DNA of 64,000 nucleotides from Adiantum capillus-veneris (lineage: Eukaryota; Streptophyta; Polypodiopsida; Polypodiales; Pteridaceae). A program made the translations under genes and the position numbers. The notes beneath the pieces were generated by a model, which worked only from the letters and a program-made list of their open reading frames with translations, ran no database searches and had not been told where the DNA came from. Of the stretch, positions 1 to 11,559 are shown one piece after another (within the stretch, counting starts at the first letter, position 1; each line of letters begins with the position of its first letter). The stretch is taken from NCBI GenBank assembly GCA_014529385.2, contig CM043942.1:7873001-7937000 (forward strand), written 5' to 3'.

Positions 1-241
1 CCTTTTGAATCCAATAAAGCCATCAAAATATCCATTAGAGCTAAGCTATAGAAAGTTCAAATTTTGTTACCATATACATGTGGTAGTCATGTGTGTGAAC
101 ACACTTAGAACTGCTCATGCATTTTTTCCCTCTCTAGGAGGTTTTTTCACCCATGCATTGCATATATGCCCATCACTCTAGGGCTACCTTATCTTTCCAT
201 TGCACACTAAGTAATACTACTCTCTGTTGTGTGCCTTGAGC

Positions 242-299
242 TTCCTTTGTCTTCTCCAAGTCGTGCGTGTTTCCTTTGTCTTCTCCAAGTTGTGTGTGT
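242..299 (+). repeat. Tandem duplication, period 29 bp
   Basis: Two adjacent copies of a 29-base unit beginning TTCCTTTGTCTTCTCCAAG (242-270 and 271-299), differing at a few positions near the end. It lies in the LTR or leader of copia-1. Confidence 0.85.
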
Positions 300-312
300 T
301 TCCTTACAAGCA

Positions 313-391
313 TATTTCCAACCATTGGTATCAGAGTAAGTTGTTGTTTCCCTGCAACCCTATTTCCAACAATTGGTATCAGAGTAAGTTG
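313..391 (+). other. Duplicated primer binding site (initiator Met tRNA)
   Basis: The sequence TTGGTATCAGAG, complementary to the 3' end of plant initiator methionine tRNA, occurs at about 324-335 and again at 373-384. Both copies sit in a 31-base unit (313-343 and 361-391) that includes upstream TATTTCCAAC. Only one primer site is normal in an LTR element. Confidence 0.75.
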
Positions 392-728
392 CATCCTTTT
401 GGGCTTAGTCGCCAGCATCGCCAACACACATCTGCTTGCTTTCTCCAATTTCAACGAGCTTTGGTGAGCATTGACAGGTCGACAAATACTTTGGGACATA
501 GAGCTGGGTCTTCTCATATTTTTGATTCGAGCTCATTTTGGCCTCCATTTCCACTACAGGCAGTATTGCACAGGCACTTTCTTCCTTTTGTGCAAAATTT
601 TTGTCAGTGTTGTTTTCTACATAGTAGGTCCCTTATAGTCTTCTTCGGCTTGTGCTATATAGCAAGCGTTAGTCCCACTTTATTTCTCCTCTTTTTGGGT
701 AGTTTTACATCAGGTGTAGGCATTCGCC

Positions 729-1710
729 ATGGCTGACAACAACACAAATGTGTTCAAGTTGTTTGCTGCTTAGGATAAACTAGATGGGGACAAGTACCCA
801 ATGTGGGCTTACATGATGCAACATGTTCTTGTGTCAAAGGGCATGTGGAATGTTTTGTAGGGCATTGATGTACATCCTGGTTCTGAGGATACAGGGGATG
901 TTAAGGATGTTGTAGGTTTTGGTGGCAGGATTGTTGATGCTAGAGTTGTTTTGCCTAGGGTTGAGCAGGCTCATTGGGATGTAAGGAATGTGCAGGCTCA
1001 TGCATTGATTGCATTATCTGTGAAGCGCACTATTACTGCTCACATTTGTTCAGCTAAATCTGCAAAATAGGCTTGGGATATTCTCATCGGTCTTTATGAA
1101 AGTCGCAATGAGGCTAAAATTACATTGTTGCGTAAAGAGTTGGAGTCAAAGATTATGCATGACTAAGATAGAATGGACACTTTCCTTTCTAGTTTCAAGG
1201 ATATTAATAAGAAATTTATCTTTGCCGGTGATGTCATTTTTTATAGTTCCCTTGTGCAAACTGTTCTTTATGCTTTGCCAGATTCTTACCAAATTGTTAG
1301 TACTTGGAGGCTTATGCCCAAGGATATCATGAAGTTGTCAAGTTTGATGCATTAGGCACATTGTTGTTGCAAGAGTCACTTTCTCAAAAGAAAATAGGGC
1401 TAAACAGAGTGTAGTTGAACATGCCTTTATTGTTGCTCAAAGAAAAAGTGGTAACAGCAATGCAACCACTTCTCATGGTTCTTCTCCACGCGATAAATCA
1501 CATGTTCTTAATGCTTTTGCCGGTAGTACTTCGTTTGGTAATTCTAGTGAAAACGACAAACAAAGATATGTTACCATTAGTGTAAAGCTAATGATCATTT
1601 GATCAAGCAGTGTCCAAAATTGAAGGCAAAAGAGGCTAAGAAGAAAGAGGTCGGTTCCACTACAAGTGTAGCTAGTAGAGTCTTCTAGAAAGGAGATTGT
1701 GATGCTGATG
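729..1710 (+). pseudogene. Copia gag pseudogene
   Basis: From ATG at 729 the frame begins MADNNTNVFKLFAA and continues after a stop with DKLDGDKYPMWAYMMQHVL. This is the usual copia gag opening, in which a short N-terminus is followed by a 'L-G-Y-W' type motif. In-frame stops occur at about 771 and 858, and further frame changes follow. The region near 1170-1360 still reads as gag helical sequence (LSSFKDINKKFIFAGDVIFY). I could not find an intact zinc knuckle. It is broken and is part of copia-1. Confidence 0.65.
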
Positions 1711-1779
1711 TAGATGCAAAATGGGCTTTTAATGCATAGTGGACCTATTATCCTTCTATCCTTGATGCATGTATGTCAG

Positions 1780-3234
1780 TTGTTGCAAATGCTCATGTGT
1801 GGTACTTTGATAGTGGTGCTAAAGAAGCACATTACCTCTTATTGTGACTTGTCTACCTCTCTCAAGGATGTCCCTCACGGAAATACAATCATTTGTGCAA
1901 ACAATGCCCCTTATCTGATCAAGGGAGTTGGAAAGATTGCACTAACTACTACAAATGGCAGTTCTTTCACACTTTTCAATGCACTTTATGTACTTGGGAT
2001 CAAGAAGAACCTTTTGTATGTATCTGCACTTGCTAAACTTGGACTTGTTGTCAAATTTGTGGATGAAATATGTACAGTTCATAATCTCAGTTTTCGTGAT
2101 GAAACTGTTGCATCTGGCCATTTATGCCATGGGCTATATAAGTTCACTTTGTATGAAAAGTGTGGAAAGAATTTTGCAAATGCAATCGTGGATTCTAAGG
2201 CTATTTCATATGCAAAACTTTGGCATGCATGTTTTGGACATCTGAATTTTGGCATGCATGTTTTGGACATCTGAATTTTGCCAGTTTGCTGCGTTTGCAA
2301 AAATCTGATATGGTTGCTTCTTTTTCGCCTCTTGAAGCACATGTTCAGCATGTATTTTGGATAAGATGCAACGTTCAAAGTTTCCAAAGGATGATTCAGT
2401 TAGGGCTACATGCAAGTTGCAGCTTGTGCATAGTGATGTTTGTGGTCCCATGAAAACTCCGTCCTTTGGCAATTACCTTTACTTCATGAATTTCATTGAT
2501 GATTACTCCAGACGTGGAGGGGGTATATGCGCTTAAAGCTAAGTCCAAAGTGTTTATGTGCTTCAAGAAATTTCTGGCTATGGCTAAAAATGTCTCTAAA
2601 TGTACTATGGGCACTCTTCATTCAGATCGAGTGGGGAAGTATATGTCTCATGAGTTTGATGCATTTCTAGCTAGTCGTCGGGATAAAACACCAATTTGCA
2701 GTGCCATGTACACCTCAACAAAATGGTGTTGCTGAGAGAAAAAATAGGTGGCTTACAAAAATGGCATGATGTATGGTCAAGAGTCAAGCTTTGCCACATT
2801 CGTTTTGGCTTGAGGCTATCATGTGTGCCACTTATGTACTTAACACGTGTCCTACGAAAGCTTTGCAGTCTATGACTCCATATGAAGCATGACATGCTAG
2901 AAAGCAATCTATTGATCACATGCACATTTTTGGTTGTTTCGCTTATGCTTTGGTGCTACAAATGCTGTGTAGAAAATTGGATGATAAGGCTGTCAAATAC
3001 ATTTTTGTTGGTTATTTTATTGAAAGCAAAGGTTACATGTTGTATCATCCGCAAACAAAGTGTATCTTGGTTTCACAGGATGTTGTGTTTGTGGAAGATT
3101 CTATTCAGCCCTTGATGTCATGTACTAGAGACAATAATGTAAGCTCATAGGACATTTATGATAGTTTGTTGCCTCTTTTTAATGGTGGCAATTTGAATGC
3201 AGATTCAAATGAGGCAAACGTACAGCCTATGTTG
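1780..3234 (+). pseudogene. Copia protease-integrase pseudogene
   Basis: A retropepsin-like motif WYFDSGA is read at about 1800-1822, followed by the region that precedes integrase, with the zinc-finger start LWHACFGHLNF near 2219. The integrase core is recognisable by FIDDYSR (about 2494), LHSDRVGKY (about 2617) and, in another frame, QQNGVAERKNRW (about 2720). The acidic catalytic positions are therefore partly visible. Several frameshifts and a 29-bp duplication disrupt it. The tail resembles the segment between integrase and RT ('FVGYFIESKGY', 'SQDVVF'). Reverse transcriptase is absent. Confidence 0.75.
2222..2279 (+). repeat. 29-bp perfect tandem duplication inside copia pol
   Basis: GGCATGCATGTTTTGGACAT plus nine bases is repeated exactly at 2222-2250 and 2251-2279. 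Since 29 is not a multiple of three it shifts the frame, repeating the HACFGHLNF stretch of the integrase zinc-finger region. It explains one of the breaks in the pol pseudogene. Confidence 0.95.
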
Positions 3235-3428
3235 GCCTACCAATTACTAGAGTTCTTATTTGTAGTCTTCTCTCTCAACTCTCCTTAATCATCAGTAGTA
3301 CGTGTATTAAACTATTAACTAATTCTATATGCACTCTTTATCCGAGTTTGAGCATCTGCTAAGCTCCTGTCTACAGCCAGAGCCCCGGTGCTTTCTCGGT
3401 CGACCCTGGAGAACCGCGCACTTCGACA
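3235..3428 (+). repeat. Truncated 5' LTR of element H
   Basis: Starts at CCTACCAATTACTAG, matching the 3' LTR from 7368, and ends at ...CTTCGACA. It is followed at 3432 by TGGTGAACCCGACG, in the position of a primer site. That is not the initiator-Met primer used by the other elements here, and I could not assign the tRNA. Confidence 0.75.
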
Positions 3429-3619
3429 AATTGGTGAACCCGACGCAAATTGACCGAGGTAGACGAATCCAGCCATGGTGACAAACTAAGAAGACAAAGA
3501 TGCAGCAAATTATAGGGATGATGGTTGCTCTTTTGCAACAACAATATTCAAATCAAGCATAGTTTATGAACCATAATTTGGGTACCGGTTTGAAAATCAA
3601 GAACTGGGAATTGCAGTAG

Positions 3620-3866
3620 TCTGCAAAAGGTGAATTAGGTGGATTTCGAGAGCAGAAAATGGGAGATGGTGGAGCAACTGGCACTTGAAAATGTCAAATG
3701 TTTAGTTTTTTATCAGCAAGGGATTTTTTATGGCTATGATCCTGCACATTACTTGCAACGCTATGAAGAGGAACTAGAGCTATATGGGGTGCCAAAAGAG
3801 AACCGGATTCTAAACTTTGACAGGTTTGTGATTCCAAATTTTATTGAGCACGTCCAAGAGCTTTAG
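3620..3866 (+). pseudogene. Gag-like fragment of element H
   Basis: A frame of about 75 residues contains GYDPAHYLQRYEEELELYGV and RILNFDRFVIPNFIEHVQEL. This resembles the N-terminal part of gypsy-type gag proteins, where a 'fl..ye..l...g' helix recurs. The frame opens without a good ATG and stops at 3866. Downstream pieces to about 4130 look like decayed continuation. The assignment to gag is inference from pattern only. Confidence 0.4.
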
Positions 3867-4260
3867 CAAACAACATCTACATAGCTGGAGCAAGTTTAAA
3901 GCTGATATTATCCATGAATGATGGGATCCAAGCATATATGAAGATGAAGGGGATTGTGGTAATGTACCTATTTATGCGAAGGTTTGCAATCAGGTTCAGA
4001 CTAAGCTTGACACTGCTATCAATGAGTGTTTGCTTGAGGATGGAAGGCTATTACGGGATAAAGATGATGAAGAAGTTGTTTGGGCAGTCTATGCAAAGTT
4101 GGGGATTGCAGATTTCATGATGAAGGTTGAAGTTGAAGACTTACACGGTCAAGAAAGGCATAATGATTCATAGGGTTTGTCCACACATGAGGGTTAACAT
4201 GGTGTAGATGTGCATGAGCATCTACAGGGTTTGGACACACTAGATTTTGAGGGCCTGAAT

Positions 4261-4989
4261 ATGCAAGAAAATGTGCTTGAAGATCCGCAAGGTGATGATT
4301 TAGAGGGGGTGCAGACCCCTTCTTTATCAAGATTTGGTGATGCAGAGGGCACCGTGTGGCAGATTGATCCTCGATTTGATGGTGCCTATTCAGAGGGGGT
4401 GCACGATCAAGTGCAATCTCTTGGTGTTGCCTATGATTGGGTTCATTGTGCTGATCATATGGATAGGGCGGTCGATGCTATTTTCCATGAGCATGCTGAG
4501 CTTTGTACTACAAAAGTTCAAAGATATTTGGATGAGGAAGAGAAAATTCAAGATCAGTCTATAGCAGGTATGGCTAGTATTGTGCATGCCATATGTGAAA
4601 AGCCTAGTTTGTTGCTTGAGATGTGCGTGGTAGAGAATTCTTCTAAAGCGGTGGACTCAGAGCTTATGTGTTTACTGGTCGAAGCTTTGGAAGGATTCTC
4701 ACTTATGGATGCTAAGGATACTGAGAAATCTGATTTCGAGCATAAGCAAGTTTATCCAGATGCAGTTGAAGAGGACCTTATGCAATTGCTGGATGAGGTT
4801 CTACTAGACTTTGGGTATGTACCTAAAAGGGAATCTTTTCTTGATGATTCTCGGGAACCACATGAAGAGAGGTTTTCCAGGGCACTCACAGATTCTGATG
4901 AGCAGGATCAAAAGTCTACTGCTCGAGGGGATGAAGCTACATTACCAATGCTCCTACTCGTAATTGATGATCAACAATTGGCGGAGTAG
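4261..4989 (+). CDS. Acidic hypothetical protein in element H
   Basis: I do not recognise this protein. The frame is open upstream to about 4210; the first ATG is at 4261, giving about 242 residues to the stop at 4987-4989. It is rich in Asp, Glu and Leu (for example ALEGFSLMDAKDTEKSDFEH) and has no Cys/His knuckle, no DSG/DTG motif and no signal peptide or membrane segment. It fills most of the space between the gag-like fragment and the 3' LTR, where pol would be in an autonomous element. It may be a lineage-specific ORF of a non-autonomous retroelement or a fortuitous long frame. Only a search against related elements would tell. Confidence 0.4.
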   Translation: MQENVLEDPQGDDLEGVQTPSLSRFGDAEGTVWQIDPRFDGAYSEGVHDQVQSLGVAYDWVHCADHMDRAVDAIFHEHAELCTTKVQRYLDEEEKIQDQSIAGMASIVHAICEKPSLLLEMCVVENSSKAVDSELMCLLVEALEGFSLMDAKDTEKSDFEHKQVYPDAVEEDLMQLLDEVLLDFGYVPKRESFLDDSREPHEERFSRALTDSDEQDQKSTARGDEATLPMLLLVIDDQQLAE

Positions 4990-5117
4990 GTTGCACAAGG
5001 GATATGGTAGTATCTAATAATGCCGAATGCTTTATGGGATTTGATGTTACCCTATGATATAGGGAACTTTCTGCTAGCTTTTGATCCAGGCGGGGAAGGT
5101 TATACGCATGGTCCAAG

Positions 5118-5152
5118 CCAATTGATGGATATGCCAATTGATGGATATGCCA
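5118..5152 (+). repeat. Short tandem duplication in element H
   Basis: GCCAATTGATGGATAT is repeated back to back just after the acidic ORF. The flanking sequence to 5380 holds diverged DPGG/DLGG-coding modules in several frames, so this was once a repeat-bearing coding region. Confidence 0.7.
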
Positions 5153-5450
5153 TTTGATTTGGCTAGAGCTCAATATGTTCATGGTCTGGAGCTGTCGACT
5201 TATATGACATATGATCTAGGTGGTGTTCATTACGGTTTATGGGCCAATTCATACTTATGTTCTACTATAAGGAAATTCTTATATTTTCCCTATGATCCTG
5301 GAGGAGGGTATATTCAAATGAAGCCACAGGTTGGAATTTTTTCAAAGCATGCACACAGTGGGGTAATGGTTATGTGTTTATAGGTTTATGCTTCAAAGTT
5401 AAATTAAGATTGGTGCATACCGGAGGATGTGCAAGTTTAGAGGGGGTGGA

Positions 5451-6693
5451 TGTAGTGCTACTTTGCGGGCACGGAGTGAAAGACGAGGATATGCTTGCCT
5501 TTTCATGGTTTTGCCAAACTGATGATTCAGGCAAGATTCTGCCATGATGTCAGGAGATGACAAAAATGTATGCATTATGTGGGTTTTTGTAGACCAAAAG
5601 TGCCTCAAAATGAACCAATTGGGCTGACAAGTGAAGATTGTATGGGAGACTAGTATCCTGCTTACAAAGGTAGAGCTTGAAATGCTGAGTAAATTGGTCT
5701 AGATGGCTCATCAAACCGAGCTACAAAGCCTAAGATATTTGAGTTTGAAGGTGCAGTGCATTGCAAATCTGAGACGGACAGGGCAGGTGATGCCAGGTAG
5801 TCCAAGCCAGTTTCAGTGTATAGATGTGTAGTGCTTGATTTATGGAGCATGCTAGTCTTTTCAGATCAGCAATCAGAACCAAGGTGAGAGAGATATTAGC
5901 AAAGAAAGTTTTGGCAGGGGTCAGTTATGTGCCCGCCCGACTACATCGAGAATTGTTCCGTCTTGTGTTTTTTTAAAACCTCGACTCGATTTGAGAAGGT
6001 AGTATACACCAAGTGATATTAGCAGGAATTAGCGGTGCATCAATCGGAGTCTCAGGTAGCGAGATATGCCAAGTGGAAGTCTCGAGCAGTTGAGTTGAAG
6101 TGGTTGCAGGTGACTTTTTTAAGTTTTATCGTCTCAGATTGCGAGCCCAACAAGATTGAAATGGGGTGGTGCCTACATGGACCATAGTTCGAGACCAACC
6201 TATAAGCATGGCTTTACAAATTTGCAAGGGGATCCCTGAGCAGTAAATGGTGTGCCTATGAAGTGGGGGGGATAAAATGATTTTCATGGGTTTTTTTTAT
6301 GAAACTTATTGAGTGTGGGGGGCAGTCATTCTGAGACCACCATGTGGCACTCAGATGAGCCCACATACAATGACCCGAAGCCAGACTCAGAGGTATAAGT
6401 CCGAGAGCGTGACCATTTGAGATGTGTACAAGGGAGAGGGAGCTCCATGGATATGGCGTGCACTTTCGACAGCTCTGCGTGCACCTATGGGCGATGCTTG
6501 GCGGTGTTTTGGCCGTGGGGGGACGACGTAGGTGGCTTTGGCAAGCGGCCCTTGGTGTTAGCGGCGGCGTGCAAGCATTGATGTGGCATGCCCGTAAGGG
6601 CTCTGTCCCGCACCCCAAAAGGTCCCTTTTGTTTGAAGGCAAAGGCAAAGCCCCCCACTAGCAACCTTGCTAGTGGTCAGGGCAGGGAAAGGG

Positions 6694-6764
<71 letters not shown>

Positions 6765-7561
6765 AGAGAGAGAGTTCAAAGGCTTCAAAGGCCGGGGCAA
6801 ATTCAAGCAGAGGCAATCAAAGGGGCAAGGGCGGCCAAGGTTGCCGGCTAAGGAGCTATTCACTTGCAGATGAAAGGGGAAAGTGTCCGATCTGGCGGGC
6901 CCATGCAAGAATGCTTAAAAGGGATAATGCCAATTGTATGCAATGCAAAAGAGATGCTATATTGAGCTCAAATTGATTGTACGAGCATATAAAAACCCAA
7001 TTTCTTTCTTTTGGGCTTAGCCACTATTATAAAAGGGGAAGCACACAATTTTAGAGGGTTCTTCTTTTGGGGGTCCAATTTTCGAGGGTTATTGGGAGGG
7101 GTTTTGGGGAACCGACTGCAGCGGTGGGCAGTTCTTGTTCTTCAGAGTAGTTGGAGAAGACAAGAAAAGTTCGAGAGCATTGAGAGCACGAAAAGACTCG
7201 GGCGGTTCAATTTTTGGGAGTTTTCTAGTTGAAGGGTTGCAAAATTTAGCAGGCGTACCAATGTGTCGTATGCAATTGGATTGTAAAAAGGGCAATCATA
7301 AAAATTGAAGTTGTATCACCCGTCGGTTCAATAGATGTATTGAGTCTCGAATCTCTGTTTCTTATTGTCCTACCAATTACTAGCGTTCTTATTTGCAATC
7401 TTCTCTCTCAACTCTCCTTAACCATCAGTAGTATGTGTATTAAACTATTAACTGATTCTATATGCACTCTTTATCCGAGTTTGAGTGTCTGCTAAGCTCT
7501 TCTCTACAGCCAGAGGCCCAGTGCTTTCCCGATCAACCTTGGAGAACTGCGCACTCCGACA
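5451..7561 (+). repeat. 3' LTR of element H (2.1 kb)
   Basis: Starts TGTAGTGCTAC directly after the purine tract and ends ...CTCCGACA, so it has TG...CA ends. Its last 194 bp match the 5' LTR remnant. A TATA box (TATAAAAA, 6989-6996) stands about 570 bp from the end, and a (GA)n tract lies at 6696-6774. The ORFs seen inside it are low-complexity artefacts. Confidence 0.7.
6696..6774 (+). repeat. (GA)n microsatellite
   Basis: About 33 uninterrupted GA units then a short interrupted tail, inside the 3' LTR of element H. It produces Arg-Glu and Ser-Leu repeat ORFs on the two strands that are not genes. Confidence 0.95.
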
Positions 7562-8120
7562 ATGCACCTTTTTGCGGCCACTTCATGAGTGGATCCAATG
7601 GACCAACTTCAAGCAGAAATTCAAGAGCTCTGTAGCCTTGGATATGTGTCTCTCCTCCTGGTAGGCACAAAAGCAAGCGGACAATAAACACCTCCTCAAC
7701 AAAGCAAAAGAAGTTGAGCACACTCTCACTTCAAGCGTGGCCAATCTTGCCACCCAATTCCATGAAGCAATCGTCGCCGTCTCCTCAAGGTAGAAGAGTG
7801 CATGCAAGGATGCCGACGACGAGAAGGACTAGCACTCTCTTCGCATCGGTGGTTTGCCCTCTACTTAATGGGTGGAGGACGATACCTACACTTTGACTCT
7901 AGTCAATCTCAACCAAGCCATTCACCCAACTGGGTTTGACCTCGACACAATCAAGAAGGTTCACCATGACATTCGCAGCATCTAAAGCATTCTTGTCGCC
8001 AAAACTTAAGAGGCATGCATCGCGCTTCAACAACCAGCACGACTCCTTAAGGGCACTAATATCTAGATCAGTGAGTCCTTAACACCACACCCACTCAACT
8101 TAAAGTAAAGAAGCAAGAGC
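7562..8120 (+). other. Unassigned decayed coding-like sequence
   Basis: One frame can be followed with several stops (for example SSVANLATQFHEAIVAVSS near 7735 and LNQAIHPTGFDLDTIKKVHH near 7910). It reads like an old protein-coding sequence, but I cannot place it in a family. Confidence 0.25.
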
Positions 8121-8973
8121 TTCAAAAAGTAGGAGATGCACGAGCAGCAAGAAAATGGGTCGTGTACCATTTGGCAAGGCTATCATTAAGGAGTTTTGGG
8201 TCCCCCAAGCCACTCCCTTACCAACTTCCCCTCACCCTCCTAAGTGGCATATGCCACAATTTTGTTGTATCCACATTTAGTTATGTTCTCTGTGTACTAT
8301 TTTAGCAAGAGCCTCGCAATGTATGTTTCCTTGGTCCCGTAGGTCATATTTGATCTCTAAGGACAATAATCAAATCTCTCTACAAACAAAGTGCTTTGCC
8401 AGATCTCCTGCTAAGCAAGGGATTTCCTATGTGAAAAGGTATTATCGATTGATTTAGATCAATGATAATGGCACACATCTTTAGCACTACGTGGATATAA
8501 GCTCACAATATATGCAATGTTGCACTTTGATGTATCCATGCCAGTGTAATCGTGCAAGGCAGGTATACCAGGGGCTCACATGGTTGAGATTGTCATTGAA
8601 GCAAAGGGTTTATTATTATTTTTTGATATGTATGCACTAGTACGATGGATGTATTACACTCCATCACTGTATACGCTTTTGCTAAACACTAACTACTCTG
8701 TCAAGGACAAGGTAAGTAACTCATATCTTAAAATATTTTTTATGTTTATTCACAGGCAAAGTGCCGTATTTAAAGTCACCCTGATACATTCACGCTCACA
8801 TCCAAGGTAGATGGGTCAAGAAGTGACCTGTGTTCCCTCTCTCTACGAGCGAGTTGTACAAGCACACTATTGTAGGCTTATAGGATAAGATATGACATAG
8901 ACATAGTCTGCAGTGGAGCATATGCAAGGGGCATACATCACATTCAAATAAGGGGTTTTCCTCCGCCCAGCAT
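8121..8973. other. No recognisable gene
   Basis: AT-rich sequence with scattered stops in all frames. I see nothing assignable. Confidence 0.5.
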
Positions 8974-8985
8974 TCTCTCTCTCTC

Positions 8986-9021
<36 letters not shown>

Positions 9022-9022
9022 C
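8974..9022 (+). repeat. (CT)n microsatellite
   Basis: A run of CT units with one CCC interruption and a CCCC end. Confidence 0.95.
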
Positions 9023-11390
9023 CCTATGCGGGAAAGGTGAAACTCGGCATGATATTATTGAAAAAATTCTATGTCAATACGGTAACAGGAAGGGCTAAGA
9101 GAGAACAGGAAGGACTAAGATCCATCGATTGCCACCTATTTTGGAATGGCTAAGAGCCATCTATTTGTAATCCATCAGTGATTGCTTTCAAGATCGAACA
9201 ATTCTATTTTGTTGCGTACCCATTGATTCTAATGGACAAGCAAGAGTCTTGCCATTAGCAATTTTTTTGGCATTATTTCAGTACTACATACTTTAAGAGT
9301 GAAGATCAAGTTGACTTTTTAAATGTTTTAAACTCGTAAGGGCTTATCTCTACCAAGGAGTATAGATGAAGCCATCATTTTAGACAGCATGTCTCTTCAT
9401 AAAAACCAAGATTATGGATTTTTTGGTCTAGAAAAGATCCATTTGTGAATGCAATTCCAACTTCAGTGGATCTCCTATTTTATCTATAGCACTACGAGTG
9501 TCTATATGAGTATAGTTTTGGGGTAAGACCCAGCTCGTGGTTATTAAATCACTTATTAAGGTGTTGATGGTCAATTCTTGGAACCATCACACTTGCACTT
9601 TCAAGGAAATAAGTCCATAAGCTGCCAAGGGGTAGTGGATAATTTCAACTTCCAAAGTTGAATTCAGATACTGTTGGCTGCTAGTAGAGCAGTTTCCCTA
9701 CAAAGTCTAACCACGTGGTTTGACAATGTCGATTTTAACCAAGGGGTTTGGATTGCAAAGGCAACACCCAAGGTTACACGTACAATACTACTTGAACATC
9801 ACTCATTTTCAGTTAGAGCTCCTAGGCCTCTGCAGCGGGACACTTGGACAGGTGCCTTACGCTACGGATAAGTGAACACTATGTTCAACCTCCAGGTACG
9901 CATCTGATTTTTGTTTGCTTTTCCAAGTAGGATGCATAATCTTCTATATTTTTATCCATTTCTGCTCTTCAGAGAAATGACAAGGTCATGTAAGAGCCAA
10001 GAAATTTGGGTTGTAATGTCCAAATTCAATTTCTACATTACACAGTTATGGAACCACTTATAGGGTTTGATTTGGCACATGTTGTCACATGGGATACAAC
10101 ATGGTCTAGGAACTCAAGGAGTTCGGTTTAGACAGTGTGGAGTAAGGATAATGAGGGTCCCTCTCACTCACGCCGCAGAGTGTGTAGTTACCTCCACACC
10201 CAAGTACATCTCGTACTCGAAGGATGTTTTTTTTTTCAGACATCCTTACCTGAGACATATTCCATATGTGGATAATATGAGTCTCTAGGACTGACACTGG
10301 CGTCGCTACTTCAGTTATGTGTCGCAACAATGTCCCTAGGTGCTGGTCGATCCGTTTTCTAGGTCATTTTTAGCACATTGTATCAGGAACAATTTGAATG
10401 GCAAAAAATTATCGGATACAAAGAACGACTTGTTAAGGTTACAAGTGAGGCTAAACAACATTAACGGATGGTTGTTTATGCATATAGCAAGGCTATGAGT
10501 TGTTAATGATAAGGTCCCATTGTTTGTACTTAGAAGTGATTAATGTTTCACCTTCTATTATGGTTCAAATGTTTCAGCAAGGCTTGCAAATGATTGCAGC
10601 CGAAAGCATTTAGTTTCTTTTTAGAACTATTTACACTCCTCTCTAATGTGTGCTAGGAGCATTACATTTGCCATAAGTATTGGCAAGGATGATCAGGGAT
10701 ATACAGGTTCAGATTTGTCTTTTGCTAAATGCATGCACACTAGGTGTTATAAGCCCTAGTGTTTAGCAAAGGCTAATTCGGAACGACATGCATATTCCTC
10801 ACATTAGTTGATTGTGAAGCATTTTTCACTCTATGTGAAGTATCTCTATGAGATTATTTTTGGATCTACCAATCACCAATATAGGTCATGGTTCAGATTG
10901 GGTGCTTGTGGATCTTTCCCCTTAACCACGATGATTATTCATGACATTGTTATTTTCTTAGCAATGTTGTACAACATTGTGATCCCCGTTTACCACTCAT
11001 TTGGAAGATTCTCTGTAAACCGTGGGGAATCCCACACACCTCACTACTATCAATATCCAAGGGGATAGGCAGATTACAAAGAGTAATCTTATGCTAAAGG
11101 ATATGCAAAGTGCGTATGTTAGCACCAAGCAATCCAATTAGTAAGCATTTATTGCTCTAGTTGGACTTTGCTTATCATAAGTTAAAGCATATTTGCGATT
11201 AGGTTTAGTCTCTTCACGTATAATTCAAGTTCTTAACCTTGAACACTAGTTATGGTGGGATTTTTTACTAATGAAAATTGAGAACAAGTCAAGGACTTAT
11301 ATTTTGATGATACGTTACGTCAGCCAGTTACTTTCATGGAAAGTGAAAAGAGGTACTCTTTTGGGTACATCTTTGTTGTGATAACTCGTT
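9023..11390. other. No recognisable gene; one inverted repeat
   Basis: AT-rich, no long frame. The only structure I can name is an inverted repeat at 10721-10744 and 10755-10770 (TTTGCTAAA...CACTAGG against CCTAGTGTTTAGCAAA), which could fold into a hairpin with an 8-nt bulge. It may be relic transposon sequence. Confidence 0.4.
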
Positions 11391-11559
11391 CAACATGCTC
11401 ATGTGCGTTCTAAATGGAGTCTACACACTATGTTGGATAAGAGCCGATAACACAAGATGGTTGCAAATGGACAACAATGTGAAAAATCAAGATGTTACTC
11501 TTGGTTTCATTGAACCTCCTACTGAACCGTGGTCCGATCAAGCAAACAGTTGGATCCAT

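Larger units (their letters stand above)
200..3234 (+). mobile_element. Decayed Ty1/copia retrotransposon (copia-1), 5' part
   Basis: Order seen: LTR or leader sequence, an initiator-Met-tRNA primer site (present twice), a gag-like frame from about 729, protease and gag-pre-integrase from about 1780, then an integrase core to about 3150. Stop codons and frameshifts break every part, so nothing here is likely to be translated as a polyprotein. The order protease, integrase is that of copia elements. Reverse transcriptase, RNase H and the 3' LTR are missing because the element stops at 3234, where a piece of an unrelated LTR begins. The left LTR boundary cannot be fixed because no second LTR is available for comparison. 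Confidence 0.75.
3235..7561 (+). mobile_element. LTR retrotransposon H, non-autonomous, 5' LTR truncated
   Basis: The last 194 bp of a 5' LTR (3235-3428) are closely matched by 7368-7561, the end of a 3' LTR. The internal part is 3429-5450. It holds a short gag-like frame and a long acidic frame but no protease, RT, RNase H or integrase that I can recognise. The 3' LTR begins after a purine-rich tract (AGAGGGGGTGGA, 5439-5450). The missing 1.9 kb of 5' LTR is replaced by copia-1, so no target duplication can be read. Confidence 0.7.

Noticed and set aside
227-736. A 169-codon ORF at the left edge
   Set aside because: It overlaps the copia LTR and primer sites; composition and context fit leader sequence, not a protein.
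6558-6908. Ser-Leu and Arg-Glu repeat ORFs
   Set aside because: They are read through the (GA)n microsatellite inside an LTR; the same applies at 22665-23016, 59733-59950 and 60272-60658.
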